Shown here piece after piece: positions 8,147 to 18,800 of a stretch of 36,066 nucleotides of DNA. The position numbers and the translations under genes were made by a program. The stretch comes from Bacteroidota bacterium. GTDB taxonomy: Bacteria; Bacteroidota; Bacteroidia; Chitinophagales; LD1. Each line of letters opens with the position of its first letter. The first letter of the stretch is position 1. The DNA lies in the NCBI GenBank assembly GCA_947461105.1, contig CANHIG010000008.1:1-36066 (forward strand), in the 5' to 3' direction. The notes under the pieces are model-generated. The model made no database searches. It was not told where the DNA came from and was given only the letters and a program-made list of their open reading frames with translations.

Positions 8147-8247
8147 ATTCTTAATTTTTTTATTTGTTAAAATAATAGCTTATTGACAGATTTATTGCAC
8201 TATGGTTTAGATTATTAAGATTCATTAACAGAGAAACCCTTGCAAGA

Positions 8248-9825
8248 CTAGTTTTCAAAAGGAAGAAAAATATCAAAACGGCTGCCTTTTCCTACCTCGC
8301 TTTCTACTGATATAGTGCCGTTGTGTGCATCAGTAATTACCTTTACATAGCTCAATCCAAGTCCAAAACCTTTCACATTATGTATATTTCCTGTGGGCAC
8401 TCGATAGAATTTTTCAAACACCATTTTCTGACTTTCCTTTGCAATTCCAATTCCATTGTCTTTTATTGAAATTTGAATTCCTTTTGCTGTATTGATAGTG
8501 CTTACTTCAATCTCCAGGCTGTCTTCCTTCCTGTATTTAATTGCATTCTCAATAACATTATAAAAGCCGTTTGTCAGGTGAAACTTATCGCCTTTAATCA
8601 CAGAATTCTGAGCTTTAAGATTCAAAGAAATTTTGCCACCCTCAGATTCCACTCTAAACTCAAGTGAGTGAACAATATCCTCAAGCAATTCATTGATATT
8701 AATCTTTTCAAGTTTCAACTTGAAATCGCCTTTATCAAATCGCGCAGCCTGTAATACATTCTCGATATGACCGCTAAGACGTTTATTTTCCTCTTCAATC
8801 ATATTGGAGTATCGTTTTATTTTATCAGGATTAGACATTACTGAATCATCCTTAAGCATGTGGCTGGCAAGCGATATAGTAGCTACAGGCGTTTTAAACT
8901 CATGTGTCATATTATTGATAAAATCATTCTTCAACAAATCAACTTTCTTTTGCTGAATGATGATATACAAGGCCGTTCCGAAAGATGCTATTATTACAAA
9001 AAGAAAAGCCAAAGAGGTAGCAATTATAAACCACATTGATTTCAGCAAGAAATTGGTTTTGCTTGGAAAACTAATGACCAATAAACCTGAATTCTGATAT
9101 AAATCATTTGAAAAAAGAGGTATAGTGTAATACTGTGGCAGCTCAACTCTATTGATTTTGCCGATAGTTCCAAAAGCCTTTTCGTTAGAGAAATTATCGA
9201 AGACAGCATATTTAAAATCAATATCTAATCCCGCACTTTGAAGATTACTGCTCAGCGTAGCTTCAAGTAAATTCGAGTCTACTCTATCTCTCAGACATTT
9301 ATCATCCAACATAAACCTCACCGCTAACTCTTCAAAAAAGCGGTTGTATTTTTTAAATTGCATAGCAATTAATTGCCTTTCACGCTCTTCCGGATCAGTA
9401 ACAGTGGTATTGTCTAAAACCGAAGCTTTCAAAAGGTCTTCATTATTCTGAAGATAAGTCACAGTACCAAAGAATTTTGAAATAAATCCGGCTGTTGTGT
9501 CGCTAAAACCAAACTTCATAGCATGTTGCCCGATAGAATCAACCATGGTGAAGTTGTCGTTATATTGCTTCATAGCCTGGACAGTATCATACATCTTAGA
9601 CACTACATTTCCAAAGCTGGGCATACCAGAGTTTTTAATGTAATTGCGGGCTTCGTTAATTTCCAAATCATGAGCTGTATTATTTAAAGCCAAATAAACT
9701 TCCTGATCGAATCGCTCTTCAAAAACATCATAGCCCTTTTTCACCCAATTCACTTGTATTATAATCAAACCCAAAAGTGCAACGGCAATGGAAGACAACA
9801 ATATTTTAATAAGTCTTGTATTCAT
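8248..9825 (-). CDS. rprX: Membrane sensor histidine kinase, RprX-like
   Basis: A 525-residue kinase. Membrane segment 1 lies at about residues 6-27 and segment 2 at about 264-292, leaving a periplasmic sensor of about 235 residues with no recognised domain. The HisKA dimerisation helix follows, with phospho-acceptor H308 in FINNMTHEFKTP. The ATPase domain then shows the N box around NVIENAIKYRK, a G1 box DNGIGIA and a G2 box GFGLGLSYV. It would pass a phosphate to the regulator encoded next. It resembles RprX in overall layout. Upstream is tsaD on the same strand, 78 bases away, with a possible weak hairpin between them, so it may share tsaD transcription or use its own promoter. The signal sensed is not evident. 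Confidence 0.9.
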   Translation of the reverse strand: MNTRLIKILLSSIAVALLGLIIIQVNWVKKGYDVFEERFDQEVYLALNNTAHDLEINEARNYIKNSGMPSFGNVVSKMYDTVQAMKQYNDNFTMVDSIGQHAMKFGFSDTTAGFISKFFGTVTYLQNNEDLLKASVLDNTTVTDPEERERQLIAMQFKKYNRFFEELAVRFMLDDKCLRDRVDSNLLEATLSSNLQSAGLDIDFKYAVFDNFSNEKAFGTIGKINRVELPQYYTIPLFSNDLYQNSGLLVISFPSKTNFLLKSMWFIIATSLAFLFVIIASFGTALYIIIQQKKVDLLKNDFINNMTHEFKTPVATISLASHMLKDDSVMSNPDKIKRYSNMIEEENKRLSGHIENVLQAARFDKGDFKLKLEKININELLEDIVHSLEFRVESEGGKISLNLKAQNSVIKGDKFHLTNGFYNVIENAIKYRKEDSLEIEVSTINTAKGIQISIKDNGIGIAKESQKMVFEKFYRVPTGNIHNVKGFGLGLSYVKVITDAHNGTISVESEVGKGSRFDIFLPFEN

Positions 9826-9853
9826 AGTGCATAAATATAAAATGATTAAAAGA

Positions 9854-9869
9854 GCGAGGTAGTACTCGC
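9854..9869 (-). terminator. Possible weak terminator after tsaD
   Basis: On the minus strand GCGAG and CTCGC can pair (5 bp, six-base loop), followed by TCTTTT. It lies about 34 bases after the tsaD stop and before the histidine kinase. The stem is short, so it may only attenuate read-through. Confidence 0.35.
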
Positions 9870-9903
9870 CTTATAATTATGAAAATTAAACATTGAGTCT
9901 GTA

Positions 9904-10902
9904 TTAAAAACTAATTCGGGTAATCGGTTCGACCTCTTGTGTGCAAAATTGGTTATTCAAATATTTGTAATGAGCCGTGATAGCAATCATTCCTGCATTA
10001 TCCGTGCAATATTGAAGCTGCGGGATATATACTTTCCACCCATTTTTTGAACCGAGATGATGAATAGATTTTCTCACCTCAGAATTAGCAGAAACCCCTC
10101 CTGCTAATGCAATTGATGAAACATTGTAGTGAGATGCAGCCTTTTCAAGTTTCTTCATCAAAGTTGTCACAATTCTTTGCTGAACCGAAGCGCACAAGTC
10201 AGCTAAATTTTTCTCGACAAAATCGGCATCAGCTTTCTGCTCCTTCTGGATGAAATAGAGTACCGAAGTTTTAAGTCCACTGAAACTGAAATCAAAATTA
10301 TCCACTTTAGAATCAGGAAAAGCGAAACGCTTGCCATTTCCGGTTTGTGCAATTTTATCCAACACCGGTCCACCAGGATAAGGCAACCCTAGTATTTTAG
10401 CGATTTTATCAAATGCCTCGCCAGCTGCATCGTCAATAGTTTCCCCAACTATCTCCATATCATTAATGCCTTTTACAAGTATCAGCTGAGTATGACCACC
10501 AGAAATTGTGAGGCAGATATGAGGAAAACATGGTTGCGCATCAATAAAATTTGCCATTATATGAGCTTGCATGTGATGGACATCAATTAAAGGAATATTT
10601 AATGCCAATGCCATTGATTTTGCAAAAGATACACCTACCATAAGCGAGCCTACCAATCCTGGGCCTTTGGTAAAAGCAATAGCAGATAGGCTTTTCTTAT
10701 CAACTCCAGCCTTTTTCAAAGCAGCATCAACCACTATGATAATATTCTTTAAATGTTCGCGCGATGCAAGTTCAGGTACTACACCTCCCCATTCTTCATG
10801 CACCACCTGAGACGCAGTAACATTGGCAAGAATTTTGCCATCTTTACAAACAGCAGCCGAAGTATCATCACATGAGGATTCTATAGCAAGTATTACAGAC
10901 AT
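9904..10902 (-). CDS. tsaD: tRNA N6-adenosine threonylcarbamoyltransferase TsaD
   Basis: A 332-residue protein of the usual TsaD/YgjD length. SVILAIESSCDDTSAAV at the N-terminus is the phosphate-binding strand of the ASKHA fold. HHMQAH carries the metal-binding H110 and H114. GGHTQLILV, PGGPVLDKIA, FSFSGLKTS and AGGVSANSEVR follow in the standard order, and YCTDNAGMIA near the C-terminus supplies the last metal-binding Asp. It transfers threonylcarbamoyl from TC-AMP to A37 of ANN-decoding tRNAs, together with TsaB and TsaE in the cytosol. The frame could open at a TTG at 10914, but the ATG at 10902 gives the canonical N-terminus. It diverges from tamB with only 23 bases between the starts, so the promoters must overlap coding sequence. 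Confidence 0.97.
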   Translation of the reverse strand: MSVILAIESSCDDTSAAVCKDGKILANVTASQVVHEEWGGVVPELASREHLKNIIIVVDAALKKAGVDKKSLSAIAFTKGPGLVGSLMVGVSFAKSMALALNIPLIDVHHMQAHIMANFIDAQPCFPHICLTISGGHTQLILVKGINDMEIVGETIDDAAGEAFDKIAKILGLPYPGGPVLDKIAQTGNGKRFAFPDSKVDNFDFSFSGLKTSVLYFIQKEQKADADFVEKNLADLCASVQQRIVTTLMKKLEKAASHYNVSSIALAGGVSANSEVRKSIHHLGSKNGWKVYIPQLQYCTDNAGMIAITAHYKYLNNQFCTQEVEPITRISF

Positions 10903-10925
10903 ATTATTATGCAAATATCTTTATT

Positions 10926-13900
10926 TTGCGCAAGGATAAAAGAACATTGAAAAAAGTAGCAAAAGCAATATTGATTTTCTGGGCCATAATTATTGGCTTG
11001 AGCCTAATTATATCCTTTTTGATTAGATACCCGTCAGTACAAAATTTCCTGATCCAACGAACTACCTCCTATATATCCTCAAAAACTAATGCAAAAGTAT
11101 CCATTGGCTCTTTTGGATGGAATATGTTTGATGATTTGAGCATTAGAGATTTTTACATCGAAACAAAAAAGGGCGATACAATCCTCGCAGTAAAAAATCT
11201 ATTTGTAGATGTAGACAACTGGAGTGTTTTCAAAAAAGAAATTAAAATAAAATCAATTTTACTGGATAAGGGAACTGCTAATCTGGAAATAGACAGTATA
11301 GGCAGACTCAATATTTCAAATCTTCTGAATAACAACTCTACCACAAAAAAGACAATAGATACATCGAGTAAAAGGACATCGATGGATTGGATTACCGTAC
11401 TCGAAAAAATTCAACTCCGAAATATTGCCGTATCGCTCACAGACAGACAGAAGAAAACTGTAACTAGTATCAAAATCCCCGGATTTTCAGTAGCTATTGA
11501 TGACATCAATCTGAAAAAGAAGACTGTTGCGATAAAAAAGATTGAAATAAACGCTCCCTCAATATCAATACTACAAATAGATTCAAATACCATTTCAATT
11601 GAAGACACAGCAAAATTTCACTTCTTGCCTAAAGAATGGGAGATTACCTGGAGAGAACTATTAATTAAAAATGGAACATTCAGCTATGAAAAAACATTTA
11701 GAGAAAAGAAGCCCAGCCAAATGGATTTCAATCATCTTTTGCTAAAAGATATCATTGTAAATACTCAAAAAGGAACAATAAACAGTGACTCACTTTCAAC
11801 TTTTTTAAAGTCTCTTTCTGCAACAGAAAAGTCAGGGTTCGCTGTAAAAAATACAAGTACAAATCTATTTCTATCTCTCACAGGTTTAAGACTAAATAAC
11901 CTGAAACTGATTACTGAAAATTCATTTATTACTGAAACCATAGAAATGAAGTATAATCAGTTCAATGATTTCAAAGAATTTATTGCAAAAATCAGAATTA
12001 CTGCGAGGCTCAAAAACAGTTTCATCTCAATAAATGACTTGTCTTACTTCATAAAAGGTGTAGATCCTTTCTCGCACAACAAAATATTTTTAGATGGATT
12101 TATCAATGGAAAAATAAGCAATCTGGATGCCAAAGACTTAGTACTAAAAACAGGCCAGAATACTGTAATCAAAGGCAACTTCTATACATCAGGACTTCCT
12201 GACATTAATGAAACATTCCTCAACCTCAGGATAAAAAGCTTAAAAACAAGTATCAGTGATATAAAGAAAATTGCCCCTTCCATCAAGTTTCCTGCAGATG
12301 TAGATAAAATAGGAACAATTCTTTTTTATGGAGACTTGGACGGATTTGTAACTGACTTTGTAGCAAGAGGAAATTTGAAAACAGATATAGGAAATGCCTC
12401 TTCAGATATAAACTACAAATACATTATAAGTACAAAAGAAAGTTTGTACAAAGGGAATCTCAATCTTGAACATTTCAATCTGGGGAAATGGTTTAACGAT
12501 ACAACTATTGGCGATGCGAGTTTCTCTGCCAAACTAAATGGGAAAGGACTTACACTGGCTACACTCGATACAAAAATTGAAGGTGTAGTTGAAAACATTA
12601 CTTTGAAGAACTACAACTACAGAAATTTGCTGATTAATGGCCGGATAAAAAACAAATCGTTTGAAGGGGACTTTTCTGTTACCGACCCTAATGTTTTCCT
12701 ATCATTCAGTGGTAAAGCGGATTTGAGCGACAGTATTCCGGTATATAAATTCAATGCAAATATTGAAAATATAGCCCTGAAAGAATTAAATCTATCTAAA
12801 GATGATATCAGGCTAAAAGGCTCTATTGCAGCAGATTTTAGCGGGAAAACAATTGATAATCTTGAAGGCAACTTAACCCTAAATAATTTAAGACTAATCA
12901 GAAATGATGAAACTCAGCTTGTAAATTCTATCGAAATCATCTCGAAAAAAATTGCGAACGGACAGAAGCTGCTAAGTATAGAAACAGACAGAGCCGAAGC
13001 TATTGTAAAAGGAAAGTTCTCATTACTCACTTTGCCCAAAATATTATCAAGCTACTTCAACAAAGCCGTTTATAAAATCGATGACGGGAAGAAATATCCA
13101 TTACAAGATTTCACTATTGATATTAGAATATATGACAGCTTACCTATGCTAAAGATTCTTGACCCAAAATTGAAACTAATCTCAAATACATTAATCAAAG
13201 GTATAGTAAATACAGATAAGGAAACACTCACTATAGACGGAATAATACCAATAGTAATATATGACAAATATAAATTGCTAAAGATTGATTTAAGCAGCAT
13301 AATTGACAACAACCAAACATCAGCAAAAATAATTGCAGATAAAGTATTTATCAATGACAGTATTATTCTTGATACATTAGTTCTTGGACTAAAAGATATT
13401 GCTGATGGTTATAAAATAAATCTTCAACTTAAAGATTCAAAAAACTACAATAGAGCAAATGCTAATTTCAATATCTACCCTAAATCAAATAGCGCAGAAA
13501 TTAAAATAGATGGCACTTCGATTTGGCTCGCTGGCAAAGAGTGGACTAGCTCAAGTAATAACAATATTCATATTGGAAAGAAAATATTGGCAATTGATAA
13601 TCTTTTCTTTAGCTCTGACTCCCAAAAAATCGACTTCAGAAGTTATTACAAACAAGACTCCTTAGCCTGTGTGAAAGTATTGCTTAAAGAGACTTCACTA
13701 AATGGATTCATGGCGATATTTAGCACAAAAGTAAAAGATATTAACGCCAGGGTAAACGGCATAATTCAGGTGGAAGACCTATTTAATAAACCTGTGTTTC
13801 TGGGCAACTTAAATTTTAATGACACCAAACTCGGTAAAATTGAATTAGGGGATTTATCAATTAACTCTACGCTCAATAATTCACTCAACAGACTTGACTT

Positions 13901-15785
13901 GTCTGGAAAATTATCTGGAAAGGAAAACTATATTGCACTAAAAGGATACTATAATCTTGACGCCCAAAATCAAATTCTAAATCTGAATACAGATATCATC
14001 TCAGGAAATTTAAACTTCCTGAATTATGGTTTTTTTGAAAAATACGTTAAGGAAGTAGATGGCACATTTACAGGGAATATAAATCTATCTGGCCCGCTTA
14101 AAAAATTGGCGCTAGAAGGGAAAATAAAAATCAATAAAGCTGATGTCACTGTTTCTTATCTGAACACAAAATTCTCACTCAATAACGAGGAAATAGAAGT
14201 GAATAAAAACGGATATTTTGACATTGGTGAATTAGTTATTAAAGACATCAAGAACAATACCGCTACTGGTTCAGGCAGGATTTATCATCAGAGTTTCAAG
14301 AAATTCAGATTAGATCTGAAGGTAAATACCGACAACATGATGTTCCTGAATACAACAGCGAAAAACAACTCAGTATTTTACGGGCAAATATTCGGAAAAG
14401 GGACTGTTATTTTTTCCGGAGTAATACCTACAGTTGATATAAGAGCTTATGCTACAATTACAGAGGGGACACATGTTTATATCCCTATAAATTCATCCTT
14501 CGAAACAAATGGATATTCGTTCTACAAGTTTACAAATCGTCAAAATGACTCACTAAGAAACGTTGGCAAAAGAGAATCCCTCAAATTTTCGGGAGTGAAT
14601 TTTGAGGTAGATGTGGACGCAAACCCAAGTGGAATTGTAGACATCATACTTGATCCGGTTTCAGGAGATGTTCTCAGCAGTCAAGGAAATGGGAACTTGA
14701 AAATTCAAGTTTTAAGAACGGGCGAGTTTAATATTTACGGCCTTTATGAAATAGTAAGAGGAAATTATTTGTTTACCCTTCAAAATATTATCAATAAACG
14801 GTTTGCCCTCAATAAAGGAGGCACAATTGCATTTAATGGAGATGTCTACAAAGCTCAGCTAAATGCGGAAGCGATTTATGAGGTAAGAACCTCAACTTAT
14901 GATTTAATCTATGATCCACAACAATCAGAAAGTTTATCAGCCGAAGTAGAAGCACGATCAAAAAACAGGATGTTAACCCGACTATTGCTCAAATTAAAAG
15001 GCCAACTCGATAAACCTGAAATATCATTTGATATTCAACCCCAAGACCCCGACCCTGCTATAAGGACTATCCTTGAAAATAAAATGCAAATTGTAAAATC
15101 AACTGAGTCTGAATTGAATAAACAAGTATTTGGTTTGCTGGTGATGAATAGATTTTTGCCAATTAGCAGCGGTGTAAATCCAATCTCAAATACAAGTTAT
15201 ATCAGTGGAAGTGTTACAAATACAGTTAGTGAATTTCTTACTTCACAACTATCTCAGTATGTAAGTAATTTCTTTGAGACTATGAATGTGAAAGAGTTTG
15301 ATGTGAAATTAAATTTCAGGCAATACGATCAGCAAAGCAAAAGCACTACTACACAACAACAGGACTTGCAAGCACAAACCGACAAAAGGCAAGAACTTCA
15401 GCTCGCCCTTACAAAGCGATTTTTCAATAATAGACTTTCAATAAATGTTGGTGGAAATCTTGATTTTGGGGAGAGATATACCGTAGACCCGTCCGCAGGC
15501 ACCTATAAAAACAATCCAAACTCCTATGTAACCGGGGATTTTCAGATTGAGTATGCTCTCACAAAATCAGGAAATTTAAGAGCCAAGGCATACAACAGAG
15601 GAGACTACGATAACTACAACCAAAAAAACAGAAACAAGACGGGTATTGGACTCTCTTTCCGACAGGATTTTGACAATATCTATGATTTACTGAAGATAGT
15701 TAAAAAGGAAAAGAACACTGAGAACGGAACAAAACAGCCTGCCCGAAAAGAGGAAAACAATCCCACTCCTATCCAAAACAAGTAA
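10926..15785 (+). CDS. tamB: TamB-like translocation and assembly module protein
   Basis: A 1619-residue protein. One N-terminal membrane helix (about 11-34, AILIFWAIIIGLSLIISFLI) anchors it in the inner membrane. A long beta-rich repetitive periplasmic region follows, with AsmA-like segments near the start (IGSFGWNMFDDLSIRDFYI). The last 400 or so residues form the TamB/DUF490 domain, with the FNIYGLYEIVRGNYLFTLQN segment typical of that domain. The C-terminus ends in a basic, low-complexity tail (KKEKNTENGTKQPARKEENN). E. coli TamB is about 1260 residues, so this one is longer. Related proteins form a hydrophobic groove spanning the periplasm and are linked to barrel assembly and phospholipid transport. 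The start is a TTG with no good in-frame ATG. A large outer-membrane barrel gene follows after 112 bases. Confidence 0.9.
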   Translation: MRKDKRTLKKVAKAILIFWAIIIGLSLIISFLIRYPSVQNFLIQRTTSYISSKTNAKVSIGSFGWNMFDDLSIRDFYIETKKGDTILAVKNLFVDVDNWSVFKKEIKIKSILLDKGTANLEIDSIGRLNISNLLNNNSTTKKTIDTSSKRTSMDWITVLEKIQLRNIAVSLTDRQKKTVTSIKIPGFSVAIDDINLKKKTVAIKKIEINAPSISILQIDSNTISIEDTAKFHFLPKEWEITWRELLIKNGTFSYEKTFREKKPSQMDFNHLLLKDIIVNTQKGTINSDSLSTFLKSLSATEKSGFAVKNTSTNLFLSLTGLRLNNLKLITENSFITETIEMKYNQFNDFKEFIAKIRITARLKNSFISINDLSYFIKGVDPFSHNKIFLDGFINGKISNLDAKDLVLKTGQNTVIKGNFYTSGLPDINETFLNLRIKSLKTSISDIKKIAPSIKFPADVDKIGTILFYGDLDGFVTDFVARGNLKTDIGNASSDINYKYIISTKESLYKGNLNLEHFNLGKWFNDTTIGDASFSAKLNGKGLTLATLDTKIEGVVENITLKNYNYRNLLINGRIKNKSFEGDFSVTDPNVFLSFSGKADLSDSIPVYKFNANIENIALKELNLSKDDIRLKGSIAADFSGKTIDNLEGNLTLNNLRLIRNDETQLVNSIEIISKKIANGQKLLSIETDRAEAIVKGKFSLLTLPKILSSYFNKAVYKIDDGKKYPLQDFTIDIRIYDSLPMLKILDPKLKLISNTLIKGIVNTDKETLTIDGIIPIVIYDKYKLLKIDLSSIIDNNQTSAKIIADKVFINDSIILDTLVLGLKDIADGYKINLQLKDSKNYNRANANFNIYPKSNSAEIKIDGTSIWLAGKEWTSSSNNNIHIGKKILAIDNLFFSSDSQKIDFRSYYKQDSLACVKVLLKETSLNGFMAIFSTKVKDINARVNGIIQVEDLFNKPVFLGNLNFNDTKLGKIELGDLSINSTLNNSLNRLDLSGKLSGKENYIALKGYYNLDAQNQILNLNTDIISGNLNFLNYGFFEKYVKEVDGTFTGNINLSGPLKKLALEGKIKINKADVTVSYLNTKFSLNNEEIEVNKNGYFDIGELVIKDIKNNTATGSGRIYHQSFKKFRLDLKVNTDNMMFLNTTAKNNSVFYGQIFGKGTVIFSGVIPTVDIRAYATITEGTHVYIPINSSFETNGYSFYKFTNRQNDSLRNVGKRESLKFSGVNFEVDVDANPSGIVDIILDPVSGDVLSSQGNGNLKIQVLRTGEFNIYGLYEIVRGNYLFTLQNIINKRFALNKGGTIAFNGDVYKAQLNAEAIYEVRTSTYDLIYDPQQSESLSAEVEARSKNRMLTRLLLKLKGQLDKPEISFDIQPQDPDPAIRTILENKMQIVKSTESELNKQVFGLLVMNRFLPISSGVNPISNTSYISGSVTNTVSEFLTSQLSQYVSNFFETMNVKEFDVKLNFRQYDQQSKSTTTQQQDLQAQTDKRQELQLALTKRFFNNRLSINVGGNLDFGERYTVDPSAGTYKNNPNSYVTGDFQIEYALTKSGNLRAKAYNRGDYDNYNQKNRNKTGIGLSFRQDFDNIYDLLKIVKKEKNTENGTKQPARKEENNPTPIQNK

Positions 15786-15897
15786 GTACATTTTTAAGAA
15801 AAAGAAAACCACAGTAAAGATTCTTTTGCTATTTTGTAAGTGAAACATATCTATTGCTACATGGAGTGACAAGAGATATATTTCCTGATGATTTTCT

Positions 15898-18800
15898 ATG
15901 AATTCCCCATTAGTAATAATTCATAAAGACAAGTACCCATCAAGACGCTATATCATATATATGGCGCTTTTAATTTCGCTATCTATTCCTTTGTTTTCCC
16001 AATCCCAAAGCTTATCGAATATAAGACAGAAAAGGATAGAAGTGCTGAGCGATACGCTACAAATTGACACGGTGAGCATCATTCCAAACACATTGCAAAT
16101 CTTTGATCAACTTGGACAAAAAATAAATGCAGGCACTTATGATTTATATCCATTTTCATCTCAGATAATTTGGAAGCAAAAACCAACAACTCCTATAAAT
16201 ATCGTCTACCGGGCTTATCCCATGATGTTTGCCAATAAATATTTTCATAAGGATTTTAAAAAATATCAGGAATCTCAAATAAACTTCAGCGTCAGGCCTT
16301 TTTCTTATAATCCGGAACCCACTACTCCCAATGATTTTTTGGATTTCGGAACGTTAGAATATTCGGGAAATTTTTCTCGTGGAATTAGTTTTGGAAGCAA
16401 TCAGGATGTAGTATTGAATTCTGTATTAAATCTACAATTGCAAGGTAAACTGAGTGAAGATTTAGAAGTGGTGGCAAATGTCACAGACAACAACATACCA
16501 ATTCAACCGGATGGCAATACACAGAGAATTCAGGAATTTGATAAAATCTTTATCCAATTAAAAAGGGAAAAGCAAAGTGTAACACTGGGTGATTTTGATA
16601 TGCTCGAAGGAAGTAACTACTTCATGAGATATTCTAAAAAAACACAAGGTGCACGAATTGATGGAGAAGCAGATTTGAAAAAAGGAGGAATACTTAAAAT
16701 TCATGCAGGAGGAGGAATCTCAAGAGGCAAATTTGCAAGAAACACACTAAATGTAACTGAGGGAAATCAAGGTCCCTACAAATTAATTGGAGCCAATAAC
16801 GAAGCCTTTATAATTATACTTGCCAACACAGAAGAAGTTTTTATCAATGGCGTAAAACAAACACGCGGTTTTGATAAGGACTATATAATAGATTACAATA
16901 CCGGACAAATAACATTCACCCCAAGACGTTTAATAACAAAGGATTTACGGATAGTTGTAGAATTCGAATATTCTGAGAAAAGCTACCAAAGAACTATGGC
17001 TGATGCCAAGCTGGATTGGATATACAAAAAGACTTCAATTGGGTTTAATTTATACACAGAGCAAGATGGAAAAAATCAAAGCATCCAACAAAACTTAGAT
17101 GCGGAGAAGAAGAGCTTTTTAGGAGGAATTGGCGACAATACAAATAATGTACTATATCCGGGAGTTGATTCCACTAGTTATGATGCCAATAGAATTCTAT
17201 ATCGAAGAATAGATACTTCACTAGTAATTGGAGGAGGTACAATCAATTTACAGTATTATGAAAAATCAACCGACCCAATTTTGGCGAAATATTCACTCTC
17301 TTTTTCATTAGTCGGAGAAGGGAAAGGGAACTATATCGCATCATCGACCACAGCCAATGGAAGAGTGTATCAATATTCCATTCCAACTATTGACCCTGTT
17401 ACCAATACATTAATTCCAACGGGGAATTATGAACCGGCTATAAAATTGATTACCCCGATACTTAATCAGCTTTACTCATTATACATAAAACAAAAAATAG
17501 GAAAATACATTGATATAAAAGCTGAGGGTGCCGTTTCAAACAGAGATATGAATCTGTTTTCTTCCAAAGATGATAAAAACAATGTTGGAGGAGGGGTGAA
17601 TGCAGCAGTAAGCTATACGAGAGACATAGCGAATAAAAAAGAAATTAAACAGAGCATAAAAACCTATTCGGAATATGAATTTATAAATAAAGACTTTGTC
17701 CCCATAGAGCGTTATCGAACTATTGAATTTTACAGAGATTTCAATCTTGGATTTATACCTACTACTACAAATGAACACTATGCAAAAGCTGGGATAGGCT
17801 ATAATTATAGTTCTGTATTTTCGGCTGAGTATCGTATCAAAAGTTTTATACAAGACTCGCTTTACAAAGGTTATGAACACACTGAAATCACAGATTTGAA
17901 AAAAGGAGGCTTTGCTTTCAAAACCAATACCACATTCCTACATTCAAATAGTATTTCTGAAAAATCAATTTTAGCAAGACCAAGAGGTGAAATCAGCTAT
18001 ACTATTAATAAATTGAAAGGTTGGAGAACTGGAGTTTCCTTTTTCAATGAAATCAATCGGACGCAATTAGCTGCAAGTGATTCATTAGATAAATCAAAAA
18101 GTCATATCTGGCACGAATACAAGTATTACATAGAATCCCCGGACTCTGTTCAGGATAAATATCGGGTAGAATATTTTGTAAGAATTGAACAGCCATCACT
18201 AGGAAGTAATTTCCAGACACCAAATAAAATTGGACATAATATATCTTTCAGCGGAAATGTCACTTCCATAAAAAATCAAAACCTGCAATGGACATTGACC
18301 TACAGAAGACTAAATGACAAAGACACTGCCAGAGCAGCACAGGAGTTGAAGAACTATTATTTGGGGCGAATTGACTATTCATTCAATGTAATGAAAGGAT
18401 TCTTGAAATCAAATACTTTCTATGAAATAGGAACAGGACAAGAACAGAAACTTCAATTAATTTATGTGATTTCACCTACAAACAAAGGGGATTATATCTG
18501 GCAGGGCGATGCAAACAACAACGCTATAAAAGATATAACCGAATTTGTTCCGCTCAAATTCCAAACAGACACTTCATACGTCAGAACCTTTCAGAGCACC
18601 TTAGAATCTGTACCTGTAAACACCAATCAACTGAATCAATCTTTCAACATTAATCCTGCTGCATTAATTAAAGATTCGAAAAATAGTTTTCTAAAAGCAG
18701 TTAAGCTTTTTTCATTTTATGCAAGTGTGCAAATGAGTAAAAAAATCTATACGTCTAAGTCAAACAAAACAGGAGATTATTTCTCACCAATACAAACAAA

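Noticed and set aside
12413-13354. Several open frames antisense to tamB
   Set aside because: They are shadows of a long, well-supported coding frame in A/T-rich DNA and have no recognisable motif.
15786-15897. Terminator or promoter between tamB and the barrel gene
   Set aside because: No hairpin with a U-run and no TAnnTTTG with a spaced TTTG could be found; co-transcription is left open.
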